In this document: in pieces, positions 1-11,639 of the stretch
How positions within the stretch are numbered: the first letter of the stretch is position 1
Layout of the letters: every line of letters starts with the position of its first letter
NCBI RefSeq assembly: GCF_033807715.1
Contig: NC_084606.1
Location: 38,616,150-38,680,149 of the forward strand
Length of the DNA: 64,000 bases
Reading direction: 5' to 3'
Origin: Cololabis saira
Lineage: Eukaryota; Chordata; Actinopteri; Beloniformes; Belonidae
Made by a program: the position numbers and the translations under genes
The notes under the pieces: generated by a model
Told to the model about the DNA's origin: nothing
The model's database searches: none
What the model saw: the letters and a program-made list of their open reading frames with translations, nothing else

Positions 1-546
1 AGGTGCGCTTTTTGGCGTCTAGCGTCGCCACGGTAACGCTTTTGAAAGAGAAAAGTAATGCGCGTGATCGTAGGATGGAGACGCAGATTTTGATGTATAA
101 CACACCTGGGTGCATGTTACGGTTCGGGCTCTGAAGCGGCTGAAGAAATGGCATAAATTTCGCCAAAATTATGCAATTAATTCAAAATGTTCAAAATGGC
201 CGACTTCCTGTTGGGTTTCGGCCATGGCGCCAAGAGACTTTTTGTTTAAGTTGCGACATGATACAGGTGTGTAGCGATTTTCGTGCATGTACGTCAAACC
301 GTATTGTGGGGCTTGAGGCACAAAGTTTTCTAGGGGGCGCTGTTGAGCCATTAGGCCACACCCATTAATGCAAACCATTAAATATCACATTTTTCACCAG
401 GCCTGACTTAACTGCAAAATGTAGTGACTTTTGGGGCACGTTTAGGGGGAAAAAGGCCCTCATTTTGTCGGAAGAAGGAAAAAAAAAACGAGAAAAATTC
501 CTACAGATACAATAGGGCCCTAGCACTGTCAGTGCTCGGGCCGTAA
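1..546 (+). repeat. dispersed repeat family R1, 3' portion
   Basis: The sequence matches, by eye, the repeat at 24353-25280 in the same orientation and the inverted and direct copies at 46245-47280. It ends in a terminal hairpin at about 512-546, where GGGCCC/GCACT pairs with AGTGC/GGGCC, preceded by CCTACAGATACAATAGGG. Other copies share this end and finish in CTAA. The family has no coding capacity. An upstream A-rich/GAA-rich stretch (about 470-495) corresponds to the site where LINEs inserted in another copy. A hairpin followed by CTAA would fit a Helitron-like 3' end, but no 5' end or target preference was established, so the class is left open. Confidence 0.7.
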
Positions 547-1481
547 TAAATAACTGAAAATTATTTTAAGTAATAATTTAATAATAATTTAAGTTTTAAA
601 GCTACACAGTATAATTTAAAAAATAGATGAATAAAAAGGGAAAAAAAACAAAGCAAAACAAAAAAAATCAAAAGTCAAAGGAAAAGTAAACAAATAGATA
701 AAAAGGAAGAAGAAAGAGAGAGAAGAGAAGGAGGGGAAGGGGGGTCCGTCAATCAGGGGCAGGGACTGGAGAGAGTGGAAGAATGAAAGAAAGGTAAGCC
801 ACTTATTATAAAATGTGTTGATTGTTAAAGGTCTTGGAAAAATAAATGATTCTATACCTAAACGCATCTGGAAAATCTGTTAAAAAATGATCTGATCCTG
901 ACGTAGTGAGATATTGTGTGGCCAGGTAAATAACTATGCCATGGCCTGCAACTGCATTCAATTTCAGTAACATATTTAAGTTATGATTTACAAAGAACTA
1001 GCCATACAATATTACGGGAGCATTTGTGCATATCTTTAAATATCCTGCAGCACCTAGACTTCAGCAGACGGAGTCAAAAATCCAATTATACATGGTCTCA
1101 CTTGTACAGGCAAGAACAAGTGTGTCCTGTTGCACTGTTAGTGTTTTATGGGCTCCATAAAGACATCAGAAATTATGACTGCTTGTGTTATCGGCTGAAG
1201 TACATAATGTTTGACTTGTATTCTAACTTAGATTAAAATTAGATTTTGTTGCCAACTAATGCAGGAGACCAGTCAGTCCCAAAGGGTTCATATATGTGTT
1301 AATTATGTTTATATCTACCTGGACTGGAAGCATTTCTAACTCTAAATACTTGGTGTTGGTGTTACTAGTAGTGGTTACTGTTATTATTATTATGACCTTT
1401 TCCAGTAACGAGTGTTGAGACTAATTAACAGCAGAAATATTACTGTAACTACATATCAGAGTGCAGCGATGCAGGACTACG
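547..1481. other. no gene recognised
   Basis: AT-rich intronic or intergenic sequence. I see no convincing exon, RNA gene or complete element. Short frames here lack family similarity. Confidence 0.5.
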
Positions 1482-2503
1482 TTAACCTGCTGTCTTCAGG
1501 TCAAGGAAGGAGGAAGGAAGGAAGGAAGGAAGGAAGGAAGGAAGGAAGGAAGGAAGGAAGGAAGGAAGGAAGGAAGGAAGGAAGGAAGGAAGGAAGGAAG
1601 GAAGGAAGGAAGGAAGGAAGGAAGGAAGGGAGGAAAGAAGGAAGGAAGAAAAGAAGGAATGAAGGGAGAAAAGGAGGAAGGAAGGAAAGAAGGGAAAAAA
1701 GAAGGAAGGAAGGGAGGAAAGGGGGAAGGAAGAAATTAAGGGAGGAAAAAAGGAAGAAAGGAAAGAAGGGAGGAAAGAAGGAAGAAAAGAAGGAAGGAAG
1801 AAAAGAAGGGAGGGAGGAAAGGAGAAAAGAAGGGAGGAAGGAAGGCAGGAAAGAAGGAAGGGAGAAAAGAAGGATGGAAGGAAGGGAGGAAATAAGGAAC
1901 GAAGGAAGGAAGGGAGGAAGGGAGAAAAGAAGGAAGGGAGGAAAGAAGGGAGGAAAGAAGGACGGGAGGAAAGAAGGAACAACGGGAGAAAAGGAGGAAG
2001 GAAGGAAGGAAAGAAGGGAAAAAAGAAGGAAGGAAGGAAGGAAAGAAGGGAAAAAAGAAGGAAGGAAGGAAGGAAAGAAGGGAGGAAAGAAGGAAGGAAG
2101 GGAAAAAAGAAGGAAAGAAGGAAGGAAAGAACGGAGGAAGGAGAAAAGAAGGAAGGGAGGAAAAAAGGAAGGGAGGAAGGAAGGAAGGAAAGGAGAAAAG
2201 AAGGGAGGAAGGGAGAAAAATGAGGAAAGAAGGGAAAAGAGAAGGAAGGAAGGAAAAGAAGGGAGGGAGGAAAGGAGAAAAGAAGGGAGGAAGGAAGGCA
2301 GGAAAGAAGGAACGAAGGAAGGAAGGAAGGAAGGGAGAAAAGAAGGAAGGGAGGAAAGAAGGAAGGAAGGAAGGGAGAAAAGAGGAAGGGAAGAAGGAAG
2401 GAAGGAAGGAAGGAAGGAAGGAAGGAAGGAAGGAAGGAAGGAAGGAAGGAAGGAAGGAAGGAAGGAAGGAAGGAAAGAGGAAGGAAAGAGGAAGGGAAGA
2501 AGG
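1482..2503. mobile_element. TTAA-bounded element with GGAA array (copy 1, one end only)
   Basis: The left end reads TTAACCTGCTGTCTTCAGGT, then AAGGAAGGAGG and about 1 kb of (GGAA)n with GGGA, GAAA and GAAAA variants. The end matches the termini of the copies at 2939-5674 and 17229-18111. No matching right terminus is visible after 2503, so this copy seems truncated. TTAA followed by CCC-type termini resembles a piggyBac-like non-autonomous element; that is an inference from the ends only. Confidence 0.55.
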
Positions 2504-2938
2504 TCTGGCACCATGTAAAAAATAAGCCATTAATAGGATTCCTTTATGGTAATTCAGCGTTTTCCTCCCAACCTGGGCTGCTTTGTGGTTGTGGCAGGCG
2601 TCACAGCTTTGTAGAACAAATGAACATTATCATACGTGAAAGGAAGAAATAAGTTCATGCCCTGGTGAATGACACTAATTGCTGGTCTTAGAAAGAATTG
2701 CATCCCTGTGTAGATCAGTGGAAAACGTTCCAGAGCTTTTCCTCTCCGTCTCAGCTGCTTCCTCCACCAGCAACAGCAACCTAATTGGTGTTAAGTTGTC
2801 ACCACTAAGGTGGAGATCGTTGGCAGGAAACAAAGCTCTGCATCTCTGTTATTGTTATTGTGAGGGGAAGAAACTCAACAGAGCCGGAAAGGTTCTCTCC
2901 AACCATTTGATAAGTCACTTTTTCCATAGAATTTCCAT
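2504..2938. other. no gene recognised
   Basis: Unique-looking sequence between two tetranucleotide-carrying elements. A frame at 2679-2942 has no recognisable domain and no splice or start context that would support it. Confidence 0.4.
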
Positions 2939-5674
2939 TTAACCCTTACTGTCTTTCCTTCTTTCCTCCTGCTCTCTCCTTCCTTCTCCCTTCCTCTTTT
3001 CTCCCTTCCTTCTTTACTGCTTTCCTTCTTTCTTTTCTCCCTTCCTTCTTTCCTTCCTTCTTTCCTTCCTTCCTTCTTTTCTCCCTTCCTATCTCTTTCC
3101 TTCCTTCCTTCCTTCCTTCCTTCCTTCCTTCTTTTCTCCGTTCCTTCATTCTTCCTTTCCTTCCTTCCTTCCTTCCTTCCTTCCTTCCTTCCTTCCTTCC
3201 TTCCTTCGTTTCTCCCTTCCTTCCTTCTTTTCTCTGTTCCTTCTCTTCTCCCTTCCTTCTTTCTCCCTTCCTTCCTTCCTTCTTCTCTTCCTTCCTTCCT
3301 TCTTTCCTTCCTTCCTTCCTTCCTTCTTCTCTTCCTTCCTTCCTTCCTTCCTTCCTTCTTCTCTTCCTTCCTTCCTTCTTTCCTTCCTTCCTTCCTTCCT
3401 TCTTCTCTTCCTTCCTTCCTTCCTTCTTCTCTTCCTTCCTTCCTTCTTCTCTTCCTTCCTTCCTTCTTCTCTTCCTTCCTTCCTTCCTTCCTTCCATCCT
3501 TCCATCCTTCTTTCCTCCCTTCCTTCTTTTCTCCCTTCCTTCCTTCCTTCCTTCCTTCCTTCCTTCCTTCCTTCCTTCCTTCTTTCTTCTCTTCCTTCCT
3601 TCCTTCCTTCCTTCTTCTCTTCCTTCCTTCCTTCTTCTCTTCCTTCCTTCCTTCCTTCCTTCCTTCCTTCTTCTCTTCCTTCCTTCCTTCCTTCTTCTCT
3701 TCCTTCCTTCCATCCTTCCATCCTTCTTTCCTCCCTTCCTTCTTTTCTCCCTTCCTTCCTTCCTTCCTTCCTTCCTTCCTTCCATCCTTCCTTCCTTCTT
3801 TCTTTCCTTCCTTCTTTTCTCCCTTCCTTCCTTCCTTCCTTCCTTCCTTCCTTCCTTCCATCCTTCCTTCCTTCCTTCCTTCCTTCCTTCCATCCTTCCT
3901 TCTTTCCTTCCTTCCTTCTTTTCTCCCTTCCTTCCTTCCTTCCTTCCTTCTTCTCTTCCTTCCTTCCTTCTTCTCTTCCTTCATTCCTTCCTTCCATCCT
4001 TCCATCCTTCTTTCCTCCCTTCCTTCTTTTCTCCCTTCCTTCCTTCCTTCCTTCCTTCCTTCCTTCCTTCTTCTCTTCCTTCCTTCCTTCTTCTCTTCCT
4101 TCCTTCCTTCCTTCCTTCCTTCCTTCCTTCCTTCTTCTCTTCCTTCCTTCCTTCTTCTCTTCCTTCCTTCCTTCTTCTCTTCCTTCCTTCCTTCCTTCCT
4201 TCTTCTCTTCCTTCCTTCCTTCCTTCTTCTCTTCCTTCCTTCCATCCTTCCATCCTTCTTTCCTCCCTTCCTTCTTTTCTCCCTTCCTTCCTTCCTTCCT
4301 TCCTTCCTTCCTTCCTTCCATCCTTCTTNNNNNNNNNNNNNNNNNNNNNNNNNNNNNNNNNNNNNNNNNNNNNNNNNNNNNNNNNNNNNNNNNNNNNNNN
4401 NNNNNNNNNNNNNNNNNNNNNNNNNNNNNNNNNNNNNNNNNNNNNNNNNNNNNNNNNNNNNNNNNNNNNNNNNNNNNNNNNNNNNNNNNNNNNNNNNNNN
4501 NNNNNNNNNNNNNNNNNNNNNNNNNNNNNNNNNNNNNNNNNNNNNNNNNNNNNNNNNNNNNNNNNNNNNNNNNNNNNNNNNNNNNNNNNNNNNNNNNNNN
4601 NNNNNNNNNNNNNNNNNNNNNNNNNNNNNNNNNNNNNNNNNNNNNNNNNNNNNNNNNNNNNNNNNNNNNNNNNNNNNNNNNNNNNNNNNNNNNNNNNNNN
4701 NNNNNNNNNNNNNNNNNNNNNNNNNNNNNNNNNNNNNNNNNNNNNNNNNNNNNNNNNNNNNNNNNNNNNNNNNNNNNNNNNNNNNNNNNNNNNNNNNNNN
4801 NNNNNNNNNNNNNNNNNNNNNNNNNNNNTTCTTTTCTCCCTTCCTTCCTTCCTTCCTTCCTTCCTTCCTTCCTTCCTTCCTTCCTTCCTTCCTTCTTCTC
4901 TTCCTTCATTCCTTCCTTCCATCCTTCCATCCTTCTTTCCTCCCTTCCTTCTTTTCTCCCTTCCTTCCTTCCTTCCTTCCTTCCTTCCTTCCTTCCTTCC
5001 TTCCTTCCTTCCTTCTTCTCTTCCTTCCTTCCTTCTTCTCTTCCTTCCTTCCTTCCTTCCTTCCTTCCTTCCTTCCTTCCTTCCTTCCTTCCTTCTTCTC
5101 TTCCTTCCTTCCTTCTTCTCTTCCTTCCTTCCTTCCTTCCTTCCTTCTTCTCTTCCTTCCTTCCTTCCTTCTTCTCTTCCTTCCTTCCATCCTTCCATCC
5201 TTCTTTCCTCCCTTCCTTCTTTTCTCCCTTCCTTCCTTCCTTCCTTCCTTCCTTCCATCCTTCCTTCCTTCCTTCCATCCTTCCTTCCTTCCTTCCTTCC
5301 TTCCTTCCTTCCTTCCATCCTTCCTTCCTTCCTTCTTTCTTTCCTTCCTTCTTTTCTCCCTTCTTTTCTCCCTTCCTTCCTTCCTTCCTTCCTTCCTTCC
5401 TTCCTTCCTTCCTTCCTTCCTTCCTTCCTTCCTTCCTTCCATCCTTCCTTCCTTCCTTCCTTCCTTCCATCCTTCCTTCCTTCCTTCTTTCTTTCCTTCC
5501 TTCTTTTCTCCCTTCTTTTCTCCCTTCCTTCCTTCCTTCCTTCCTTCCTTCCTTCCTTCCTTCCTTCCTTCCTTCCTTCCTTCCTTCCTTCCTTCCTTCC
5601 TTCCTTCCTTCCTTCCTTCCTTCCTTCCTTCTTCTCTTCCTCCTTCCTCGACCTGAAGACAGCATAAGGGTTAA
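2939..5674. mobile_element. TTAA-bounded element with giant TTCC array (copy 2, both ends)
   Basis: The left end is TTAACCCTTACTGTCTTTCC at 2939. The right end is GAAGACAGCATAAGGGTTAA, finishing at 5674. The two are inverted repeats (TTAACCCTTAnnCTGTCTT), each abutting TTAA, the duplicated target used by piggyBac-type elements. The interior is about 2.7 kb of (TTCC)n broken by TTCTC and CATCC variants, in higher-order blocks of roughly 100-200 bp. It includes 500 Ns. There is no coding sequence; the long KEGR/SFLP frames are repeat translations. Confidence 0.65.
4329..4828. other. assembly gap (500 N)
   Basis: Exactly 500 Ns inside the TTCC array. The round number suggests a gap of unknown true size caused by the repeat. 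Confidence 0.98.
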
Positions 5675-5835
5675 TTTCTACACCGGGGAAATACACAAAG
5701 CAAAGCTTGAAGATACTAAAGTCTTGGCGCTTGGTCCGACTTCAAGGCAGGATTTGTTGTAGAAATTAAAGTGATGAGGACACGGAACTTTATGATTTGA
5801 CCGTTTAACGTTAGCTACCCAAAATCCAACATTAC

Positions 5836-5942
5836 CTGATACAAAATGGGAACCACAAATCCACGTTTCGGTGTCTGGAATCCAGTTGTTTCTGTGAATT
5901 GCAGCGATCCATTTGTCTCTCTTAAGCTTATTTTTCATCAGT
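5836..5942 (-). pseudogene. orphan exon encoding part of a THAP zinc-finger domain
   Basis: Read on the minus strand, a TTTTACAG acceptor is followed by a 107-nt exon and a CAG|GTAATG donor. It encodes KLKRDKWIAAIHRN, then NWIPDTETWICGSHFV. These are the middle and the C-x2-H half of a THAP domain, with the conserved W, the (N)W-I/T-P motif and the C-x2-H-F zinc ligands. THAP domains are C2CH zinc-coordinating DNA-binding modules found in host transcription factors and in P-element-like and other transposases. The first exon, with the C-x2-4-C pair, is not recognisable within the next kilobase upstream, and no downstream exon was found. It may be a relic of a THAP-bearing transposase or a lone exon of a gene extending outside the window. 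Confidence 0.6.
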
Positions 5943-6697
5943 CTGTAAAACGATAACTCTGATTTCTAGCTAAATCTATGAGTTCAGTCGATCACACAAC
6001 ACTTCCTTCCCATTTTAGATGTTTTCCAGTTGCTCAAACTTGTTGGTGCTCTGAACCGAACTGCCACTTGTTTTGACCCTGGGCATTTGAAAATAAATGA
6101 ATCCAAGCCTCTACTGAAATTTCACACCTCAGAAATCTTTAAAGCCTCGAGTCCCCGTTTGCTTCGACAAGCGGGTTTACCAAGGGCCAAGCTTTTTTAT
6201 TTGACTTGGAAGTGAAATATCAAAGCAAGTAGAGGAGTATCAGGCACGTCCCCCTCCTTCTCTAATCCCTTTTCTGTCAGAAATGCTGTTGTTTTTTTTG
6301 TGCCGTTGTTCCGTTTTGCTCCGTCCTCTCAGTGAAGCAGCAGGTCTGTAATGAAATGGCTTTGAGCCAGAGTTTTTCTAAGTAGACAATTTGCTTTCTT
6401 CTAGCTTAGGAAGTATTTTTAATTTAGTATTTTGATTTCATACGCAGTGCTCCTCAGCCTTTGTGTAGTGTAGTGGATATTAATGCAAATAAAAAAGCAG
6501 TATTGAGCAGGGGGAGTTACCACTCACTACTGCTTTTATTAAACAGGAATAAATCATACACAAACCCTCACTAACTGCTATAGTTTGTCAGTGATTGTGC
6601 ATTTGAATTAAGGTCATGATACTTAGGTTCACCTCCTGATTTTGATATTATGCAGAAATGTCGAGATAGTTTTTTGGTAAGTGGCCGTGGTATAAGT
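5943..6697. other. no gene recognised
   Basis: I searched here for a first THAP exon (C-x2-4-C motif) on the minus strand and for upstream ADAM cysteine-rich exons on the plus strand. Neither was seen. Confidence 0.4.
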
Positions 6698-6847
6698 GGG
6701 ATAATGCCCTTTGAGGTGTACATTAACATAAATATATGCCCTTTACGCAGGCAAAACCGTCCTCCGCTTCACGTCGGACGGTTCACGCCCCCGCGGCCGC
6801 ATCGTCCATATATTTATGATAATGTACACGTCGTTGGGCATTATCCC
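6698..6847. mobile_element. 150-bp palindromic MITE
   Basis: It starts GGGATAATGCCCTTTGAGGT and ends in the inverted complement GTTGGGCATTATCCC. The internal ACATAAATATATG/CATATATTTATG also pair, giving arms of about 40 bp. It is non-coding. Confidence 0.65.
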
Positions 6848-6863
6848 TTACGTACGTTACAAC

Positions 6864-7482
6864 ACTGACTGCGTTTCCATGAATCCATAACCCTTTTAAA
6901 ACCCCAATATTGGCAATAACCCGAATTTGCACGGCCATGTAAACACCAATAACCCCTTTGAATAACCAGAATTTGCTCATATTCCGGTTTTTAAAAACCC
7001 CAATATGAGCCCTGGGTTACTCCTTTTAAACCTGAATATTGGGTCATGTAAACGCCTAATGGAATATCCCCATCAAACGGAACAGGAATCTGTTTTCTGC
7101 ACATGCTCTGTTCACAAGGAATCCTGGTCTTTTGAGTCCAGGAAGTTCTTCTAAACACGGAGAAAACCAAGACCAGGAGGAGACTAATCACTTCATAAAT
7201 GTAATGAAGGATATGAACATTTCTGCATTTGTAGACGGTAGAAAGTACCGGGATAGAAGATTTACAAGAAGGAGAGAGAAAAGTTGCGTGAAGCAGCATT
7301 TGTTTTGGATTTGGATACAGGAAGAAGAAGCAGAAATGACGGGAATTGCATCGTGATGTTCTCCGTGCGTCGCTGGTTTGATCCAGATATCCCAAATGAT
7401 TAATTACCATGGAAACGGAATATTCCCAATGTTTCAGTAACCGGAATATTAGCAATAACCCCAATTTTAAACGTAGTCACTG
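6864..7482. mobile_element. non-autonomous TIR element, copy 1
   Basis: The left end CACTGACTGCGTTTCCATG and right end ACGTAGTCACTG form inverted repeats. The 3' half (from about 7118) is nearly the same as 13939-14313, including the GGAATCCTGGTCTTTTGAG and TTGATCCAGATATCC blocks. The interior holds several CCGGAATATT/AATAACCC motifs. It lies upstream of ADAM exon 7685, so in an intron of that gene if the transcript extends this far. Confidence 0.6.
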
Positions 7483-7684
7483 TAAAAGGATGAATCAAAA
7501 CCTGTTTTTGATGTGTCATGTCCTCTTGCACATTGTGAAAGTTCAGCGTGCTGCTCCGTATACACGAGGTGAACCCGTCAAAGACATCACATGCTGATTT
7601 GACTCTTACGTCTGCGGACACACACACATACAAGATCATACCCATTAAGCCCTATTAATGAATGCTTTGTTGGGTTGTGTCCAG

Positions 7685-7793
7685 GTGTGCAACAGCAACC
7701 AGAACTGTCACTGCAGCCGGGGTTGGGCTCCTCCCTTCTGTGAGAAACCTGGACTGGGCGGCAGCGTGGACAGTGGACCGGTGCAGGATGACA
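7685..7793 (+). CDS. adam19: ADAM metalloprotease exon: EGF-like domain and linker
   Basis: The acceptor is GTTGTGTCCAG and the donor A|GTAAGTAC; the exon is 109 nt, starting in phase 0 and ending in phase 1. It encodes [20 protein letters not shown], then [16 protein letters not shown]. This is the classic C-terminal half of the EGF-like module followed by the GGSxDSGP linker found in ADAM9/12/15/19/33. [10 protein letters not shown] with WAPPFC favours ADAM19. The family are membrane-anchored zinc metalloproteases that shed growth factors; the EGF-like region sits outside the cell just before the membrane span. Exons for the catalytic, disintegrin and cysteine-rich domains are not visible upstream and presumably lie before position 1. 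The ADAM19 assignment is from memory of family sequences; another meltrin-type paralog remains possible. Confidence 0.85.
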
Positions 7794-7925
7794 GTAAGTA
7801 CTCGCATGTCTCACTGGGGAGAACCAAACATTTACTTAATGCATCCTTAAACTGTAAAGGAAAGGGTCATGGAGTGGTGTGTGAGGACCCAGATGCAGGA
7901 GTTCCAAAAAAGATGATTTACCATA

Positions 7926-8640
7926 TTAAAGGGGACATATTATGGCATCTAATCCCTATTTTAAACCGGCCTTGAATGTCTTAAAAACAAGCTTTTGATT
8001 GTTTTTGCTAAATAAATTAGAAATTCCGCCTCTAAACCATGTCTTTATCATCGCAGTTTCTAACCTCCGGCCGGCGGAGTTGCACTGTGTCATAACTGCA
8101 TGCGAGCGTCAGTGACAAAATCAATTCCATTGCTTTATTTTCTATTGCACTGTCCTAACTGGCCGCAGCGCTGCAGCGTGACACGGCGCGGCTTTTTGAG
8201 CTGGCCGTTTCCTGTCGCTCGTGTTGAAAGCCGGTTGAAAGCGCTGTAGGAAACGGTCACGGACGAGGAACGGCTGATCCAGTTAGTTGAAATGAGAAGT
8301 TATCTCTATGATTCCTCCTCATTTCACTACAAAAACCTCAATAAAGTGGCAGCTGCTGGAGGGAGATGGACAGAGAGTACGATGTCACGCAGTGCTACCA
8401 TAGTCGGACGCTCGCATGCAGTTACACGGTGTTTAGTTGTGGGCGTGGTTTGCATTTTGGTTCCGTAACTTTGGGGAGCAGAATCTTATTGGCTCGTAGA
8501 TCCACATCACACTGGACGGCTCATCCGGGCGGCTGTACAGACACTGCAGAATTTGGTTGTTTCCTCCTTCTCTGAGTTGGCAGGCTGAGGGGAGACCTGA
8601 GGGGAGAACGCTATTATTTCAATTTAAATATGCTGTAACT
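7926..8640. repeat. probable teleost dispersed repeat fragment
   Basis: It begins AAAGGGGACATATTATGGCA, a start I associate with a common fish non-autonomous element. The right end is not identifiable, so the extent is a guess. No coding sequence. Confidence 0.3.
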
Positions 8641-9657
8641 GCTAAGATGTTTCAGATATTTAGTTTTTCAGCCTCAGTGAGGAACTGAGTCGACCAAAAA
8701 CCCGCGTAACAGCAGAGGTGCGGATTGAAATTATATTTTAAACATCTCATTCCTCTTCTGTGCCCAGTCCCACAGTGCCCAGCGCCCAATTGTTATTCTT
8801 GGAAATAAAAAAAATTTAAAAAAGAGAAAACAGTGAGAAAGAAGAGCCATGAAATGACTTCAAACATGCACCAATTTTAACATTCGTCCTCCAGTGGACG
8901 GAAGACACCGGTGGGAAAGTCACGGTCTGTGAGTGTTTGAAAAACGCCGCAAAATAAAAACAAACGCCGCTGCAAATAAAAGAATGTGAATGCCAAAAGG
9001 ATGCATTTTTCTTAACTTCAATATACTACGGTTCAGAAAAGCTGAATTAATTAAGTAAATGTATTGAGCAACGTAAGGAATATCCAAAACCTGGAAGAGA
9101 ACAGTATTCCAGGGAGAAAGAAGACTAAGGTTTCTGCTTTCAGACCTGTGGCCCGTTTGTTTTGTTCAGATTCAGGGTCTAAATCGATACAGTTGTTTCG
9201 TTTCTCGTTTGTGGCGTTTGTGTTCACAAGGCAACCGTCTGTAGCGGTTCAAAGCTGTTAACAAATGCCATGAACCAACTGTTCTCTCATTGGTGATGAG
9301 GCATTGTGACACCGTGACTGACGTGAAACTCCAGCTTCCTACCCCCTGCAGGGCCGACACCTTTGAACAGACTTGAACCACGGGAATGCCATATGACGAA
9401 GTTCCTGACTGACTGATATGTTAATACCAACTCATTTGGCCACAGACTTGAACCACGAGAACACTCTCACTGATTTCAAACCACTCTGGGTCAGCACACC
9501 AACCCACACACGCTCTGCGTAGGTCTGCTCACCGCCGGCTACTGAATAAAACTCACTACACCCACAGCGGACTTCTCAACTGGATTTTATATTATTCTTC
9601 GACATTGGTCAGAAATTAATGCGGAAGGAGTTTCCTCTTCCGTACCCCGGGAAAAAC
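8641..9657. other. intron, nothing recognised
   Basis: Part of the intron between the EGF-like and transmembrane exons. I see no exon with ADAM similarity and no complete element. Confidence 0.4.
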
Positions 9658-10235
9658 AATTCAATTCAATTCAATTCAATTTTATTTATATAGTGTCTAA
9701 TACAACAGAAGTTGTCTCTAGACGCTTTCCAGAGGACCCAGAACATAAACCCCCGAGCAATTATTACATAAACAAATGGCAGGTAAAAACTCCCCTAGTG
9801 GGAGAAAAACCTTAAGCCAAACAGTGGCAAGAAAAACTCCCCTTTAGGAGGGAAGAAACCTGGACCAGGACCTGGATCATAAGGGGGGACCCTCCTGCCG
9901 AAGGCCAGACTGGGGGAGTCGGGGATGTCAGCAGCACAGCAGGCAGGTGGAAGCAGCAGCAGGATGACCGGGGGTGGGGACCACAGGCAGGTGGAAGCAG
10001 CAGCAGGATGACCGGGGGTGGGGACCACAGGCAGGTGGAAGCAGCAGCGGGATGACCGGAGGTGGGGACCACAGGCAGGTGAAAGCAGCAGCAGGATGAC
10101 CAGGGGTGGGGACCACAGGCCAGCATGCAGCTCCCGAAGCTCCGGCCCAATCAGCAAGTCCCAGGTTGGGGTGCAGGGTCGGGGAAAGGTTGAGAAGGGG
10201 CAGGGCCAACAACAACTATGGAGCATCGTAAACGA
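9658..10235 (-). mobile_element. L2-type LINE, 3' UTR fragment with 43-bp minisatellite
   Basis: It matches the 3' end of the L2 element at 48283-53600: an (AATTC)n tail, then TTTTATTTATATAGTGTCTA and ACGCTTTCCAGAG, in the same minus orientation. At about 9942-10118 it contains four tandem copies of a 43-bp unit beginning GCAGGTGGAAGCAGCAGC. It is 5'-truncated and non-coding, as is typical of LINE insertions. Confidence 0.75.
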
Positions 10236-10301
10236 GTGTGGCTAGTTGCTGTGTGGATTCTGTTCTCACTGGAAACGAGCCGCTCCAGGTCTGGAATGGA
10301 G

Positions 10302-10340
10302 GCGAGCCGAGACCACCTCTCCTAGGAGATCTCGGCTCGC
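10302..10340. other. strong hairpin
   Basis: GCGAGCCGAGA (10302-10312) pairs perfectly with TCTCGGCTCGC (10330-10340) across a 17-nt loop. It is probably the centre of a decayed palindromic element. Confidence 0.5.
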
Positions 10341-10633
10341 TTGTTTTGTCCCGCATCCGAGCACGATTGCTGTGTTCACATGTACCAAACCAACCGATCT
10401 TTAGGGGGGAAACGCTCCCTGCTGCTTAGAAACCAAGTCTGTTTCAGCAAATAATCGCTAGTGCCATTAATAAAGTCATGTCTTTGAGGTAAAAACACAT
10501 CATATCAACAGCTCTATAAGTCATCCTTTAAGGAATGTACTTTCATAGCGTTGGCAACTTGATCAAATATTACGAATTTAAAATCCAGTTTGGACTTTTA
10601 AATGTTCGTAAATCACCAACACAACACCACTAA

Positions 10634-11194
10634 TACCGTATTGGCCCGAATATAAGACGACTCTGATTATAAGACGACCCCCTCTTTTTCAAGACTCAAG
10701 TTTGAAAAAATACTTTTTTGTGTGCAGACAAGGTTAAAAAAAAAGAAGACTTTTTGAACATCAAATTCAATTTTCTTACAGAAAATAATTACAGTACATC
10801 TGAAACAAATGATTATAACAATATATTCAAGAGAAAAAGCATGTTATTTTGCCTCATTCAAACCATCATCTTGAAGTTTGCATCATAACTTCTCCTCAGC
10901 TGCCGGTTCACCTGCCGAACTTCCACCCACTTTTCTCGTTTCTCCATCTTCTGTTATCTCTTCTCTTATTTTCTTCTCTTTTCTTTCTTAGCGCTATTTT
11001 TTATTTATATTCTTCGTGACAGGGGTTGGCTTTGGCCTGGGGAGTTGAGTTCAGCATTCACTTTAAAGATATCTGGCGCCATCTAGTGGTGTGAATGGGT
11101 ATAACGTCTAGACCCCGAATGTAAGACGACCCCCACTTTTTCAGTCTTATTTCAATGCAAAAAACACCGTCTTATATTCGGGGCCAATACGGTA
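10634..11194. mobile_element. TIR DNA element (CCGAATATAAGACG family)
   Basis: The left end TACCGTATTGGCCCGAATAT and right end ATATTCGGGGCCAATACGGT are inverted repeats of about 25 bp. An internal partial terminus (CCCGAATGTAAGACGACCCC) lies near 11113. No transposase is present, so it is non-autonomous. Confidence 0.65.
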
Positions 11195-11390
11195 CTGACA
11201 TGATAAACAGCTGGAATGTTGAAACACACACATAAACGATTCCAAAGGTAGTAAGATGAGATCTAGTAATTGCTGAGTAATTACAGAATCCGTGCAACAG
11301 AATAAAGGACAGAACAGTTGAAGAGAAGGGAAACAAAACAAGGTGTTGCAATGCCGGCCAAAGCTCAGACCTCAGTATAAGTGTATGTAT

Positions 11391-11502
<112 letters not shown>

Positions 11503-11506
11503 CCAG

Positions 11507-11639
11507 GTCAGGCGGGGCTGGTGGTGGGGCTGCTGTTTGCCTTCCTGGTGGTCCTCCCTGCCGTGCTGCTGCTCTTCTACTGCTACAGAGTCAAGACCTC
11601 CTACTACCACAAGTGGCTTTCCCAGAGAGAGAAGAACAA
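11507..11639 (+). CDS. adam19: ADAM exon: transmembrane segment and start of cytoplasmic tail
   Basis: The acceptor is TTCCAG and the donor AA|GTACGT; the exon is 133 nt, entering in phase 1 and leaving in phase 2. It joins in frame to the EGF exon. It encodes a hydrophobic span (GLVVGLLFAFLVVLPAVLLL) followed by FYCYRVKTSYYHKW and a basic stop-transfer region, which is the single-pass type I topology of ADAMs. Because 133 is not a multiple of three, skipping this exon would shift the frame and remove the membrane anchor. The (TG)n tract directly upstream makes its splicing worth checking. Confidence 0.85.

Noticed and set aside
1412..5696. Very long open frames of KEGR or SFLP repeats on both strands
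   Set aside because: Translations of (GGAA)n/(TTCC)n; open because the tetranucleotide lacks stops in any frame, and one crosses the N gap.
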